A stretch of DNA of 64,000 nt from the NCBI GenBank assembly GCA_942159475.1, contig OW804094.1, positions 54,618,966-54,682,965 on the forward strand, read 5' to 3'. The DNA is from Sthenelais limicola. Taxonomy: Eukaryota > Annelida > Polychaeta > Phyllodocida > Sigalionidae. The notes under the pieces are model-generated. The model was given only the letters and a program-made list of their open reading frames with translations, was not told where the DNA came from and did no database searches. Numbering within the stretch: the stretch's first letter is position 1; each line of letters starts with the position of its first letter. The translations under genes were made by a program, and so were the position numbers. This document shows positions 21,600-32,766 of this stretch, in pieces.

Positions 21600-22690
21600 T
21601 ATAGGCATTTAACACCATAAATCACAATGTCCTAATGAAAAAACTGAAATTTTATAACGTAAATCAGAAGATCATTGATATAGTAGGAAACTACTTGGCA
21701 AATCGCGTCCAACGAACGAAACTGGGGGACTCACTATCAGACCCGCTAAATATCAATCAGGGTGTACCCCAAGAAAGTATAATAGGACCGCTTATTTTTT
21801 TAATATATGTAAATGACCTGCCTAAATGTATCAACAGAGTAGCACTACCCAATGACGAGGTTAAAATAGGAATAAGTATCTATGCGGATGATAAAGCCAT
21901 CACCGTGACAGGTGCGAATACAGAAGAGTGTTTAAACTTATCCCAAGCTGCGACAAATGAAATTTCCTCTTGGATGAAAGTCAATCAATTGAAGGTTAAC
22001 TCAAAAAAATGTCAGCTTCAGATTATAGGGTCTAAGAAAAAACTTAAACAAATCAATTTGGGAAATCTGGCGAAATGTTACATTGACGGTCAGCCAATAA
22101 ATCAGGCAAAAGTGGTAAGATATCTAGGTTATCAGATAGACGAGAACATAAACTTTAACGCTCATTTTGTGAAGATGAAAAATACCATTCAGCATAAAGT
22201 TAATTGTCTGTCTAGACTAAGGCCATGCCTAAACAAAGAGATGGCCACTACTATTGTTAAATCGCACATATTGTCGTTGGCGGAATATGGAAACATCTTG
22301 TATAATATGAGTAATTGCAGTGTGATAACAAAACTGCAAAGTGTATTAAACAGGGCTATCCGTATTGTGTTTTACAATCAAGTAGGTCTAACGACCAATG
22401 AGATGCGTGATAATCTAAGAATTGATCCGTTCAAAAAAAGAGCAGACTTAGCCATACAAGGATTAATGTACATGCTTGCAAAAAATCCTGTAAATATTCA
22501 GCAAATGCCTAGAGAAACTAGGCAAGCCAGAGGGATCAACCTCATTCAGCCAGTGGCTAGAATGGAAAAGTACAACAAATCTCCCCATGTTTTTGAGCCC
22601 TAACGATAAGATAAAAACGTGGGATACTCTGAAGAAAACCCTCAAAAAGACCGACAACTGGAGGGATAATACTTGAGCATAAGTAATGTA
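21600..22690 (+). pseudogene. LINE reverse transcriptase, 5'-truncated
   Basis: A 322-codon open frame (21635-22603) covers the second half of a non-LTR retrotransposon RT. An in-frame AFNTINHNVL block starts at 21605, just after a stop, so the copy is truncated there. Visible motifs: GVPQESIIGPLIFLIYVNDL, YADDKAIT (catalytic YADD), the thumb region WMKVNQLKVNSKKC, YLGYQID and LAEYGNILYNM. The endonuclease and the N-terminal RT half are absent. Near 22590 the frame shifts by one base: FLSPNDKIKTWDTLKKTLKK continues in the next frame to a TGA near 22675. An A-run after AATAAA (23161-23182) may mark the 3' tail. The lineage looks jockey/CR1-like, but that is not certain. Confidence 0.85.
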
Positions 22691-24039
22691 CGCTGCCAAA
22701 CCTATTATATTATTGTTGACTAGACAGGTAAAGAGACTCAAAGAGTCGACAAGCTACATGAGCTGAAAAGATATAGTTTCCAACTATCAAGGTGCATTTA
22801 CAAGTTGTGTTTTATCTGTGAACCCATCGTATCTGTGTTTTTAACCGGCCACAAAAAAAATTACAAAAATGTTATATGTATATTTGTACTGAGTAAGACG
22901 CAAGTAAGAAGTAACATCTCGAACTGAGTTGTTTTGAACTGAAACGATTCGGTGATATATAAGATTATGTAGTGGAAGATCATATATGTAATAATTAATG
23001 AGCAGATTAAAGGTTAAATAATTAAATCTGAAGGGTAAATCAAAATCTATGTTATATTGTAGTAGAGATAGTAAGATGAACAGCAAGAAATTGTAATTTT
23101 GATACGTATGTTATGTTTTCCAATTGGCAAATGAGAATTATCAAATATGAAACTTTGACCAATAAAATTTATTAAAAAAAAACAAACCTCATTGTGATAT
23201 ATATATATATACACCTAATAAGGAAATGAGTTGCACATAGAAACATTAAGGTAATATATGGTCAAAAGTAACTGTGAGGTAATGTTACGTATAATAATGA
23301 TAAGATCAAATGATATAATATAGAGGGAACTCATCTTTAAAGGTAATGAAGATATTTTAATATAGGATATGTTAATTAACCCAACTCTCACGCATTACAT
23401 AATATAGCAATATAAATCAATAAATCACCAATCACCTGGGAATAGTCTAAAATAATTTGGATATTATAGTGATATTTGTAAGATAGCAGGATATTACTAC
23501 TAGGACGGTACATACAAACTTAAAATTGTAAAATATTCTATCTCTGAGATATTTTTTAGCATGTTAGGCCATATTATTCCTTGTTATTGTCAGATCAGAA
23601 TATATATAGTACTATCATGGTATCATCCTAGAATTTCGTATTAAAATATCTATCAGTTTAGTATCTATTACCCTTAGTTATCATAACATCCTCATAGCAT
23701 ATCATATTCGAAAATCTCCCCAAATCGATGTGTATTAATACAGGTTAATAAGTTAGATATTATGATTACTCCAACCAGTGTACTACTGATTGATTTAGCC
23801 AAGATTAAGTCTGTTCTGATTATATGTTGAATTTCGGATTTTAATCATTATTTTTTGCCTAACATAAAACATAACTTTTGCCTAACAAAAAAGGGTAACT
23901 ATCAATACTTATGGTAGTAATGAAGGCACAAGACCCACACTAAACTGAGAATGGGTATTTATGCTGAGCCAGAGCAATATTTATATAACCAAACTACTGG
24001 GCTTCAAAATACATTAAATGCATAGATTGCAATTACAGA
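22691..24039. other. AT-rich DNA, probable LINE 3' UTR then unassigned
   Basis: About 22690-23182 may be the LINE 3' UTR, ending AATAAAATTTATTAAAAAAAAAC. From 23190 on, strongly AT-rich sequence without open frames or clear repeats. Confidence 0.4.
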
Positions 24040-24419
24040 GATACCAACGTGATACACATTCAAATATGTGTATCTCCCAATGTTGACATCATAGAGCCTT
24101 GAAATCTTGCACACTCAGTACTTGGAGAATATGTGCCCCACCAAGGTGACGAATTTTGATACAATTCGATCATAGGGTTGTAAAGTGAGACGTGAAGATA
24201 GATATCTATAATAGGAAATACTCAGAATTCTGTATACTTGTTAAATACTTAGATATGCATAACTTTTTTTCTGTCGAGGGAAAGTTTGCAATGAAGGGCT
24301 ATATATGAACCTTATTATATCTTCTTTAAATCTCAGCAGTGAAAAGTGAAAAAAATATTAGAAAAGACCACCCAAAATAATTAATACACTCATTATATAG
24401 GGTTGTACACGTTGGTATC
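24040..24419. repeat. Possible MITE with 12-bp terminal inverted repeats
   Basis: GATACCAACGTG at 24040-24051 is inverted as CACGTTGGTATC at 24408-24419. The 380-bp interval is AT-rich and non-coding, with a nested palindrome (GATACACATTCAAATATGTG...). No target-site duplication could be confirmed. Confidence 0.35.
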
Positions 24420-25344
24420 GCTAGTATAAAGTCATATCATTCAATTTATCATCATGTGGAAAATATTGAGATTTTTTTTTGGCACTTAAATGCACAAATA
24501 GTGCTATAATGCACCACCAAATTATGAATTTGATTGAAGAAAGATTGATAAAGTGGATTCTGAGGATGAATTGCTCCATTTTTTTACTTTTGACCATATA
24601 TATATAAGGCAAACGGGAGGACGGCAGGCCGGGCGAATCATTAATATACTCACTGACTGGCTGTGGATAAACATAGTCATATTATTGATCGCTGCATTGC
24701 GAGATCTTAACGGATTTTGATGATCTCAGTCCTCCATGATGCTGACATATTTCGGGTTCGTTTGAGATATAATATAAGTTTCTGACATCAGCGGTTTGTC
24801 TTCTGTAAGCTTTGGAAAATGCGGTGACGGCGGCGACGCTACCCTCTTCCACTGCAGATTTTGAATACTGCCGCCATTATACATGCTGCATGCACCGTGA
24901 AGTTCAAATGATACAATGAAGAAATCTGTTCCATACACAAATTAAACATACACTGCATGTGGCCCTAGTTATATTCAGGCTATTCATACACTATCCGCCA
25001 CGGTAGGATGGATAAGATGCATTATCAAGATCTTACCTCTAATATAAATGTGTCTAGCTGAAAACGCATGGTAATCCAACGGCTATCTCACATGTATGTC
25101 ATGGGGATTCAGACTCAGGTTTCATTTAAGAATACACAGAACACTAAACAACTGTTCAATGAACTTTTATTTATTGTTTGTGAACATTCACTTTTCTCCT
25201 CACCAACGCAAACGGTAAACAAACGGGGGAAACGTTACGTGAACATTTGCAAATGCAGAGAATGCCAAACAACTGTTCAACAAACGTTTATCCGCTGTGC
25301 GTGAATGTTCGCTTCTCCCTGGGTAGAAGGGTTTTTGTCACGCA

Positions 25345-25500
25345 TGTTCGGGGAATCTGGGATCTCCCCATCTGCTTTTTTGGTCTGTACAGGTCCATTG
25401 ACCCTGTCTGGAGGACATTATATTTGGTTTGTGAAGGTATCTGGGATGAAGATGTGATTTTGAAGCCTTTTTTAAATTGTAGATATGGCATAATCAACGT
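25345..25500 (-). repeat. Fragment of the CCAGATACCTT repeat family
   Basis: Reverse complement of the 3' parts of 35850-35965 and 51440-51600: shared GGCTTCAAAATCACAT, CCCCAGATACCTT, a TATAAC/ATGTCCTCC block and GGGGA..CC..ATTCCC. It abuts an AACGTT-rich block. Confidence 0.6.
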
Positions 25501-25559
25501 TAAGATCAGTAAATAGTTTAACATCAATTTGCGGTTGTCAATCAACGCTGAAATAACCC

Positions 25560-25880
25560 TCTGCAAAGACATGGTAAACACGTGGAATTAATGTTGGTTT
25601 AACCGTCAACAAGTAACGTTTAAAAGGCGTTTTTTTAACGTTTGTTTAACGCTGATAACTTAACGTTGAAAAGGCGTGTTTTTATCGTTAATTTAACGTT
25701 GGTAATAACAACATTCCTGAACGTTTATAAACGTTAAGAACGAATGTTAGTGGTTAACATTCATTTGAGGTTGATTTGAGTCCACATTTTTATGTCAAAT
25801 GAACGCTCATGCTTGAACGTTAGTTTGAAGGGTCGTGGAGGTTAATTTAACGTTAAAATAGCGTCATTTTGTCCGCTAGG
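25560..25880. repeat. AACGTT-rich repeat block
   Basis: More than ten copies of AACGTT or TTAACGTT on either strand in 320 bases (for example GAACGTTTATAAACGTTAAG), spaced irregularly, ending near GTCATTTTGTCCGCTAGGTA. A weaker, similar block is at 19380-19560. It could be a MITE built on a short palindromic word. Confidence 0.55.
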
Positions 25881-25904
25881 TAGTTAGATGCTTCTACAAT
25901 GATC

Positions 25905-26050
25905 AGTAAGGGACTGTTCATAATTAATCACTGGGGGGGGGGGCTAGGAGGATTTTGCACAGACCCAGAAGGGGGGGCCATTTAATTTTGCACAAGTCTT
26001 GAAGGGGGGGGGGGGGCATACATTTTTGCACATGAAATTTGACCCAAAAT
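25905..26050 (+). repeat. G-tract repeat family, terminal fragment
   Basis: Starts AAGGGACTGTTCATAATTAA, then a G run and CTAGGAGGATTTTGCACAGA, then two further G-run / TTTTTGCACA units, ending near GCACATGAAATTTGACCC. Same end as 18030. Confidence 0.7.
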
Positions 26051-26187
26051 AGGTATTTCTATATGAAAAGATATCTCACCAAAAATCCAGGACTTTCTTT
26101 AATACAACTTTGATATTATTATGTAGTGTCTAGTATTACTTTGGATATGCTCAGAACACAAATACCAAAACACAGAATCCAGATCCT

Positions 26188-26430
26188 TCAGTCCTTGCTA
26201 GGCCTTTTCTCGTTATTCACAAACTCTTTCTCTGTACTGGGGATGGCTACTGGGTAACCAACACCGACACAAGCCAGTAAAAGGATAAAAGGATACAGAT
26301 TATACAGGAAGAAGGGAGTCAGTACCAATGTGGTAAGATAGTACAATAAAATTGAAAATTCTAATAGGTAAAAGCACATAATGACACCTAGAGTAGAAAA
26401 GGTTATCATATCAAGTAAAGCGACCTGCAG
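26188..26430 (-). other. Possible terminal exon of a membrane protein
   Basis: Minus-strand open reading VALLDMITFSTLGVIMCFYL onward, with two to three hydrophobic segments and a hydrophilic end (STEKEFVNNEKRPSKD, stop at 26188). It begins after CACTGCAG, a usable but weak acceptor. No upstream exon was found and the product is not recognised. AT-rich DNA can mimic TM segments, so this is tentative. Confidence 0.25.
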
Positions 26431-26687
26431 TGGCAGACTTAGTGAACTACCATGTACCTAGTTCAGCTGATCCGGAAGAGGAGCCGAATGTCCAACAAGC
26501 AGTGCCAAGACTGAGCAAGGGTAACTCATTCTCTGCTCTGCTCCATCACCACAATGCTGCACAGCATCACAATTACATGAATTCTGGAACACATGAATAT
26601 AGAAAGAAGAATCTTCATGTACAAAATGACAAACATCAAACTTCATCTCTACACATAAAAAAAGCAATGTGTGGGAAACAGAACTTA

Positions 26688-27328
26688 TTAATCCAAACAG
26701 AATCTTTTTGCCACCCTGCCACTCCTTGTGGTTGTAGTTACTCTTTCAAAACTGTGAACATTAGAGGCATCATGATTTGGCTCATCTTCACTTTCACTAC
26801 TGTTGGAATACATAACAATCACAATTACAATCGTAATTGATTCCACCTCATATTCAGGCTCAGGATCAATGTCACTTGACAGATGTTGGCTCACATCATG
26901 TCCCTCATACACAACACCTTCCAATGTGTTATCTTGGATCCTAATGTGACTGACTATTGTCTTGACTTTGTCTTTCTTAGTTTTACCCTTAATACTGAGC
27001 CCATGGTGTAGTAAATACTTATCTAACTCAAATACTCTTAAATTATCCAGTTTTCCTGATAAAACCATTTGGGCCAAATTGTACTCTTCATATGTTTTTC
27101 CCTCCCTTCTTTGTTGTTCATTGACTTGTTGATTTGCCCTTATCTTTTCACCCAATTCAATATAATCGAGATGACGCAAATAATTTTGACAAGGCCAATG
27201 TCAACTGCAAATTTATCAGAAAAGTTGGCAATTTCTGCCTCACTCTCCAATTTATGATCAGAGAAAAGTTTCTTTATGTTGAAAGCATCCGGATAGCCCT
27301 CAGCAACGAAAGCCAGCTGTTCAAACAC
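26688..27328 (-). pseudogene. Transposon-like ORF with SAP-type motif, frameshifted
   Basis: Two overlapping minus-strand frames (27328-27140 and 27179-26688) read as one protein broken by a one-base shift near 27170: first DAFNIKKLFSDHKLESEAEI, then HLDYIELGEKIRANQQ. It continues with VLSGKLDNLRVFELDKYLLH HGLSIKGKTKKDKVKTI, which fits the SAP fold (L..L.V..L..YL...GL...GKK.DKV..I). An acidic, serine-rich part and the basic end TRSGRVAKRF follow before a TAG. Proteins with this SAP-like layout recur in multi-copy invertebrate gene families, probably mobile-element derived. That is recalled, not checked. It is not intact and no transposase core is visible. Confidence 0.45.
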
Positions 27329-27399
27329 TGTTCAGAACATCTTGGACAGAGTTTGTTCAACTGGTGCAACAAAGATGGAGATGAAAAGAGAAAGACTTC

Positions 27400-27790
27400 T
27401 CTATGAGTATCCAAAGACACCAAAGCATGAGTTCTGCAACAACCTTTTTCCAGTACTCTTTGGTGCCATATATGGGAAAGTCTGCAATTTCCCTAGTTAT
27501 GTTTGAGAAGAGCGAAAAAGAAGATGGGAATTTAACCAAAGTTGCAAGCTCGTCAGAGGGTCATAGAAGTCATACTCAAGTCCAAGACAGAGGCCTCAGG
27601 AGGCAGAGAATCCGAATTCTATTTTTCCGTTCCACCAAGGCCAAAGTTAGAAGATGTTGCCCTCATCAACAAGGCTGTGGAAGATCTTCATGGCCAAATG
27701 GGTCTATTTAAGGACCTGCATCAAAAAGTCCAAAAGCAGCGTGATATATCAAGCCTATATCAAGCCTATATCAAGAAGATCACACATTAG
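27400..27790 (+). other. Unassigned coding-like stretch
   Basis: A plus-strand frame (27542-27790) reads PRPKLEDVALINKAVEDLHG and GLFKDLHQKVQKQRDI, an amphipathic helical pattern unusual for chance, and stops at 27788. No start, splice context or family was found. It could be the remains of a second ORF of the mobile element next door. Confidence 0.25.
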
Positions 27791-28185
27791 GTAAATGAGC
27801 AGTGGACAGTGCCTTAGACAGTGTGAAGACTTGATTAAAGACATTGAAACTCCTATAGAGAGATTGAGATCAACAACGTCTGCTATAGAAAAAAGAATAG
27901 TTTGTGGACAGATATATGCTGGAGTTTAAGTGAGAGACAAGAGAAAATAAAACAAGCACCACCAAGTAAGCCGTAAAAGTAAAAGGTCCCAAGCAAGGTC
28001 CATTAAGATTGCTCAACAGCTTAGAGCAGAAGTCAGCTTTGTTTTTTGGGAGAGGCAGTGGTAAGTCCTGCCCAGATAGACATACCACAGCTGACATCAA
28101 CAACAGACTTTAAAGAGTGCCTGGAGGCAATACCAAAGCCAAATTTGCAGCACTTCATTCCCTGTATGCAGGTCGGAAAAAACAG

Positions 28186-28800
28186 CACATAGAAATACAC
28201 ATATGTGTCATGACAAGAGTCATGATGTAAAGAAAGATGTCAACGTCATCATCAACCAAGACTAACATAATTTTAATTTCATCAATAAATCCATCATACT
28301 AGAGTATATTTCAATAAGTAACAGCGAAATAAATAAAACAAAATCTGTGGGACTATGCAGGAATTCCATATCGTCGCTTGGCTTTGGTATTCAACCGCAT
28401 GCACTATGTGCACTTGGTTGAATACCTCCACTGCGCAACAATACATCTTCCCGCTCCATTCCTTGGTTATTTTTGTCTTATTATAGGTTATAGGTTTCTA
28501 ATTCTCCCAGGATACTGATATGGAGCATTCCAAATAGAATTGTCAATCAATCAATCACACTTATTCGGTGTCAAAAAGGGTAGAGAGAAAGAGGAGCGAG
28601 TGAGTGAGATTGCTTTACAACACATTGAGCTGAAGGTTGAGAGGAAGGGGGGGGGCATCTATTTTTGCACCATCTCTGAAGGGGGGGGGCCATCTATTTT
28701 TGCACAGATTCTGAAGGGGGGTCATACATTTTTGCACAAGAATTTTGGCCATTTCCTCCTAGCCCCCCCCCCCCTCCAGTGATTAATAATGATTAGTCTC
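28186..28800 (-). repeat. G-tract repeat family, inverted internally deleted copy
   Basis: Reverse complement of the ends of 18030-19095. The match covers GCACATAGAAATACACA through the CAGATTTTGTTTTATTTATT region, then jumps to the CAATCAATCAATCACACTTA region and the G-tract units, ending TAATAATGATTAG. It lies about 9 kb from its partner in opposite orientation. Confidence 0.75.
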
Positions 28801-29159
28801 GAATTGTTGGGATCTTGGGTTCTGCTGTCTGGGTGTAGCCTTCCTAGCCAATGCGGTTGAGTGCGTTTCTAGCGTGGGTGCCTGTACTGCCATTCTATTC
28901 AATTGAAAAATTCTTTATTGCTGATGTTATTGAGGAATGAGTTATGAGGAAACAACAATATTGAATTGGAGGTATTTATGGAAAAAGCTAAAATGCAAGG
29001 TTAGAGTAATAGGATATGCATGTCGCACAAATAAAAGAACTCCAACAAAAATTCAGGTAGTGTTTTTTTGGTTAAATTCGAGTTTAAAACATGGAAACCA
29101 GAGCAATGAATGACGATAATAATAAACAAGAGTTTCAACTATATCTACTGGTTTTCCAT

Positions 29160-29265
29160 TATTGTAATATAAGCCTGACCCTGAATATAAGCCCACCCTG
29201 AATATAAGCCGGGTCAATTCACTATTTGAAATAGATATAAGCTGGGGCTTATACATGGGTATATA
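29160..29265. repeat. TATAAGCC short repeats
   Basis: AATATAAGCC recurs as TATAAGCCTGACCCTGAATATAAGCCCACCCTGAATATAAGCC, followed by ATATAAGCTGGGGCTTATA. A low-complexity patch next to the purine-rich block. Confidence 0.6.
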
Positions 29266-29640
29266 TACGGTATACCTGCAGAGGAATGGGACAGTGAAGA
29301 AGAGGGGAGGGAGAGGCTGGGGGTATTGGAGAGGGGGAGGGGAGGGAGAGGGGGTAGGAGGGGGAGAGTGAAGAAAAGGGAGGGTGGGGGAATAGGAGAG
29401 TGGGAGTGGGAGTGAAAGAGGGGAGGGAGAGGATGTAGTGGCAGGAAGAGAGGGGAGGGAGAGAAAGTGGGGAGGTGGAGCATGAGAAAGAGGGGAGGGA
29501 GAGGGGGGTAAATCGGTGATGGGGTTGGGAGAGAAAAAACAGGTATGAAAGACAGAAGAGGGAGAGGGGGAAGTGTGGGGAGAGAGGGTGACTGTCCGGA
29601 GGACGGTTACTTTGCTAGTTCATTATATATAGATATATAT
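29266..29640 (-). repeat. Polypyrimidine repeat family, minus copy
   Basis: In minus orientation: CTAGCAAAGTAACCGTCCTC CGG, then a long CCCTCTCC tract ending CATTCCTCTGCAGGTATA. The order of blocks (CCCCACACTTCCCCCTCTCC, TCTCTCCCAACCCCATC) matches 35585-35795 closely. The right end runs into TATATATAGATATATATA. Confidence 0.7.
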
Positions 29641-29752
29641 AATATAGTTCATTATATATTTATTATATATATTTATTATTACCGAGGCCCCGACCGCCAC
29701 TCATTACTTGTTATGCGGTAATGGACTAGTACATTACCGGCGCGTTCTCTTG

Positions 29753-29815
29753 CCGAAGCAAGTTTGGTGGCGCAAGTTTGCCGATGCAAGGTTGCCGACG
29801 CAAGTTTGCCGGTGC
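29753..29815 (+). repeat. ~14-bp minisatellite
   Basis: About five units resembling GCCGACGCAAGTTT in tandem, with substitutions. Confidence 0.7.
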
Positions 29816-29963
29816 GAGTGCTTTCTTCGAGTGCTTTCTTCCATCGTTTCAACTGTTTCTAGTTAATATTCCTCTTATACGAAAACCAGATATGGTAAAT
29901 TATATTATTATTTTTTTAATTAAGCACGTTTTACATGCAAAACTAGGCATGTATAAATATCAT

Positions 29964-30058
29964 CTTATAGGACTTGTTGCCGCACAGATGCGTAAATAAA
30001 GAACTCGATCTCCGATCTCGTTCTTTATTTACGCGTCGTTCGGCAACTCGTCCAATAA
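29964..30058. repeat. Imperfect fold-back, ~44-bp arms
   Basis: TATAGGACTTGTTGCCGC...GCGTAAATAAAGAACTCGAT pairs with ATCTCGTTCTTTATTTACGC...GGCAACTCGTCCAATA. The innermost 20 bp are nearly perfect and the spacer is about 5 bases. Confidence 0.7.
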
Positions 30059-30289
30059 GTGCTAAATATATATATATATATGGACTCCATCAATGAACTT
30101 TAATGGGGCTTATACAGCTGACAGGGGTAGGGACATTATTTTGATTCTCAGTTTTGGTAGCCCACAATCGGGTTTTGCATGCAGTAAGATTCTCATGAAA
30201 TACCATGTAATTAATTTAATACATGAATATAGCAAAAGGGGCAGGATCCACAAAACCACTAAGTAACCAAAAGGGTGATAGGAGCGGGC

Positions 30290-30350
30290 AAACAGGCACT
30301 TTGGGGCAGACAAAAAGGGCACTTTTGAGGAGGGCAAAAAGGCACCATGG
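30290..30350 (+). repeat. GGGCA(A)AAAGGGCACTTT irregular repeats
   Basis: Three variants of GGGCAAAAAGGGCACTTT occur in a row, then GGCACCATGGGACCCTG. A low-copy minisatellite, non-coding. Confidence 0.5.
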
Positions 30351-30359
30351 GACCCTGTT

Positions 30360-32765
30360 CGGAATTGTCTTTCATCACCGCTATAATACGACAGGGGAAT
30401 TAATGTTATATATTTTTGTATATATTCTAAATATAATGGGTTATATTATATATATATGTATATGAGCAGAGGTCAATGACCTGTCATCCTTGCCGCTGCT
30501 ATTATCATTACCATTACTGAATGGTTATTTGGCTGTAACCTTTCTTCTAGTTGGAATATTTTCACGAACTAAACACCGTTATCAGCCTTATGTCGAGACC
30601 TAGCAAGAACTAAAATAGTTTAAAACATTATGTGCATATTTGTTTTATTTATTTCTAATTTAAATATATGTAAATATGTACCAATCGTTGGTGCCCTTAT
30701 CATCAGAGTGCTAGTCGTAGACTATATCAAGTTCCCTGGCTACAATATTCATCATCAACATTTCCAATTCCGTCTATATTATCAGCAATATGTGTAGTTT
30801 ATGTACGAAAAATAATAAATCAATAGAAGCAATTTTTAAAAATTAATTAAAATTAATTAAACATTTTCAGCCCTGGATGACCAATGGCGATTGGTGGAGT
30901 TTGTCATGTAATATAGGTTTTAGCATGATGGCGATCTTGAAATTCCAAGATGGCCGCCATAACATCTTCGGAGGAGTTGGGTCCCACCAAAAATGGGTAG
31001 CTAAGGCTATTGGCAGCATGTGGTGAAAATTTGGCGCTTTTATATGGAACGTCCACGTCCATCTCAAATCTGGCCTACAGCTGCCTCACTAATTGGACAT
31101 GTTATGGCAGTCATACCTGTACTGTAAAAAAATGTACTAACGTTAATTCAACTGGAATTATTGCACTTAGGGTGACCATATTTAGATATAGATGTATGTT
31201 TTGCCTCTTCCGAAAAGGAGAAGGGAAATATGTAAATCACAAGAGAGTAACACAGTAGAAAACTGTAATGCATCGCAGAATATGTGCAGATGAGATGAGT
31301 TATGTGAAGTTTTGCCTGTAATAAAAGGGAAACGAATGTGAACCACTCAAATGAGTAATGTTGTAGAAAATTTTTAAATGTTTAACGTTTATTGAGAGAT
31401 ACATATATGCTATGACATAGCAAACACACACAGAGTAAGTAATATAGCAAGTAACACACGATCATACAATCACGAATGATTTATTGAAATACATGTAAAA
31501 ATATTATATGTGATACACTATATTAGGGAAATCAAAAGAATATTGAATCGTAGATTAATAGAATAGACTACCACCTTACTTTGAATTTACGATACATGCA
31601 CAGTATCATTTTCAGAAACCCGAGAATGATTATGATGATGACAGCTCTAACAATAGTGTCTACTAAGCTAATTGTTCCGTTCTAAACCAATATGGAATTC
31701 ATACATTTTGTTGTTTTGGGAACTTTATCAGAAACCATCGTCATAACCGACATAACTGTAAGGGTTAGTAACGTACAGGAAAGGAATTTGGTTAATATTT
31801 AATTTTAATACACAACCAATACAAAGTATACATTTATGATAAACTCAGAGATTCTAGAACGGATCTCTAACACGATCCCCGGTTCACGACTTTGCGGTAA
31901 TTATAATTATTTCAAACACGTTGTGATCCAATCACATGGAATGTCTTTTGTACTACAATATCATTATGGCATAAATAACTGTGAAAAAGTGCTCATAATA
32001 ATATGTGTGTGTCGATTCACATCCTCCACTTGTATCCAGAAAGCTGACAAAACAGCTGAATGTACTGCGAAAGGAAAAAAAGTGTCCCCACCTAGTCTCA
32101 AGCCACTGAACTAATGTATAACGTATAAACCAAAATGTCTTCATCTACCGGAAATTCTTTAAACTTGTTTATTTTATTTTGATGCACCTCCTAAGGATTA
32201 AGATGTCATATGTTGGAAATAAAGGATTTTAGAAAAACAAAACAAAAAGCAGAAAAATATCCAATACAAATCCACAATAAAAATATTATTACTATAACTT
32301 ATGATTATAACTATGCCATTCGTGTCTGCTGTCTATCATAATATACGCGGGCCTAATTTTCCAGTCCCAGTATTTTCTAAATCCCGAACAAAACTGTTCC
32401 CATCTGATTACAGCGTTCCTTTTTTATCACGCCCATCGTTGTGGTAAACATTTTAAGCTACACGAGAAATAAGAACATTTTCAATGTACGAAGAGTATCA
32501 GATAAACTGTATGCAGACTCTCTTGTGATATTCTATGGCAGCACTCCAACACAATTTATATGGAGACCGCACAAGTGTACACGTTTATATTATGTTATGT
32601 AGTTTCATTACAAATTATTGTTGTGACGATTACTGGTGAATGAAAACTTTATATAGTTTAATGGCACAAGAGCGTATTATTCGATAACTGTTTTTCTTTC
32701 CCTTTTTTTTTTAAAAGAAAAGCACATTATATCATTCTGCATTGCATGCAAAATATTTTACTTTC
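30360..32765. other. Unassigned AT-rich region
   Basis: No gene identified. A short minus-strand frame at 31571-31680 would encode a hydrophobic helix (VDTIVRAVIIIIILGFLKMI) with a basic tail, but it has no upstream coding context. A plus-strand stretch at 32039-32113 after TTGTATCCAG could be a small terminal exon with AATAAA at 32218, also without support upstream. Confidence 0.35.
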
Positions 32766-32766
32766 A

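Noticed and set aside
31571..31680. Short minus-strand TM-plus-basic-tail frame
   Set aside because: In-frame stop just upstream, no acceptor with a good pyrimidine tract, no partner exon.
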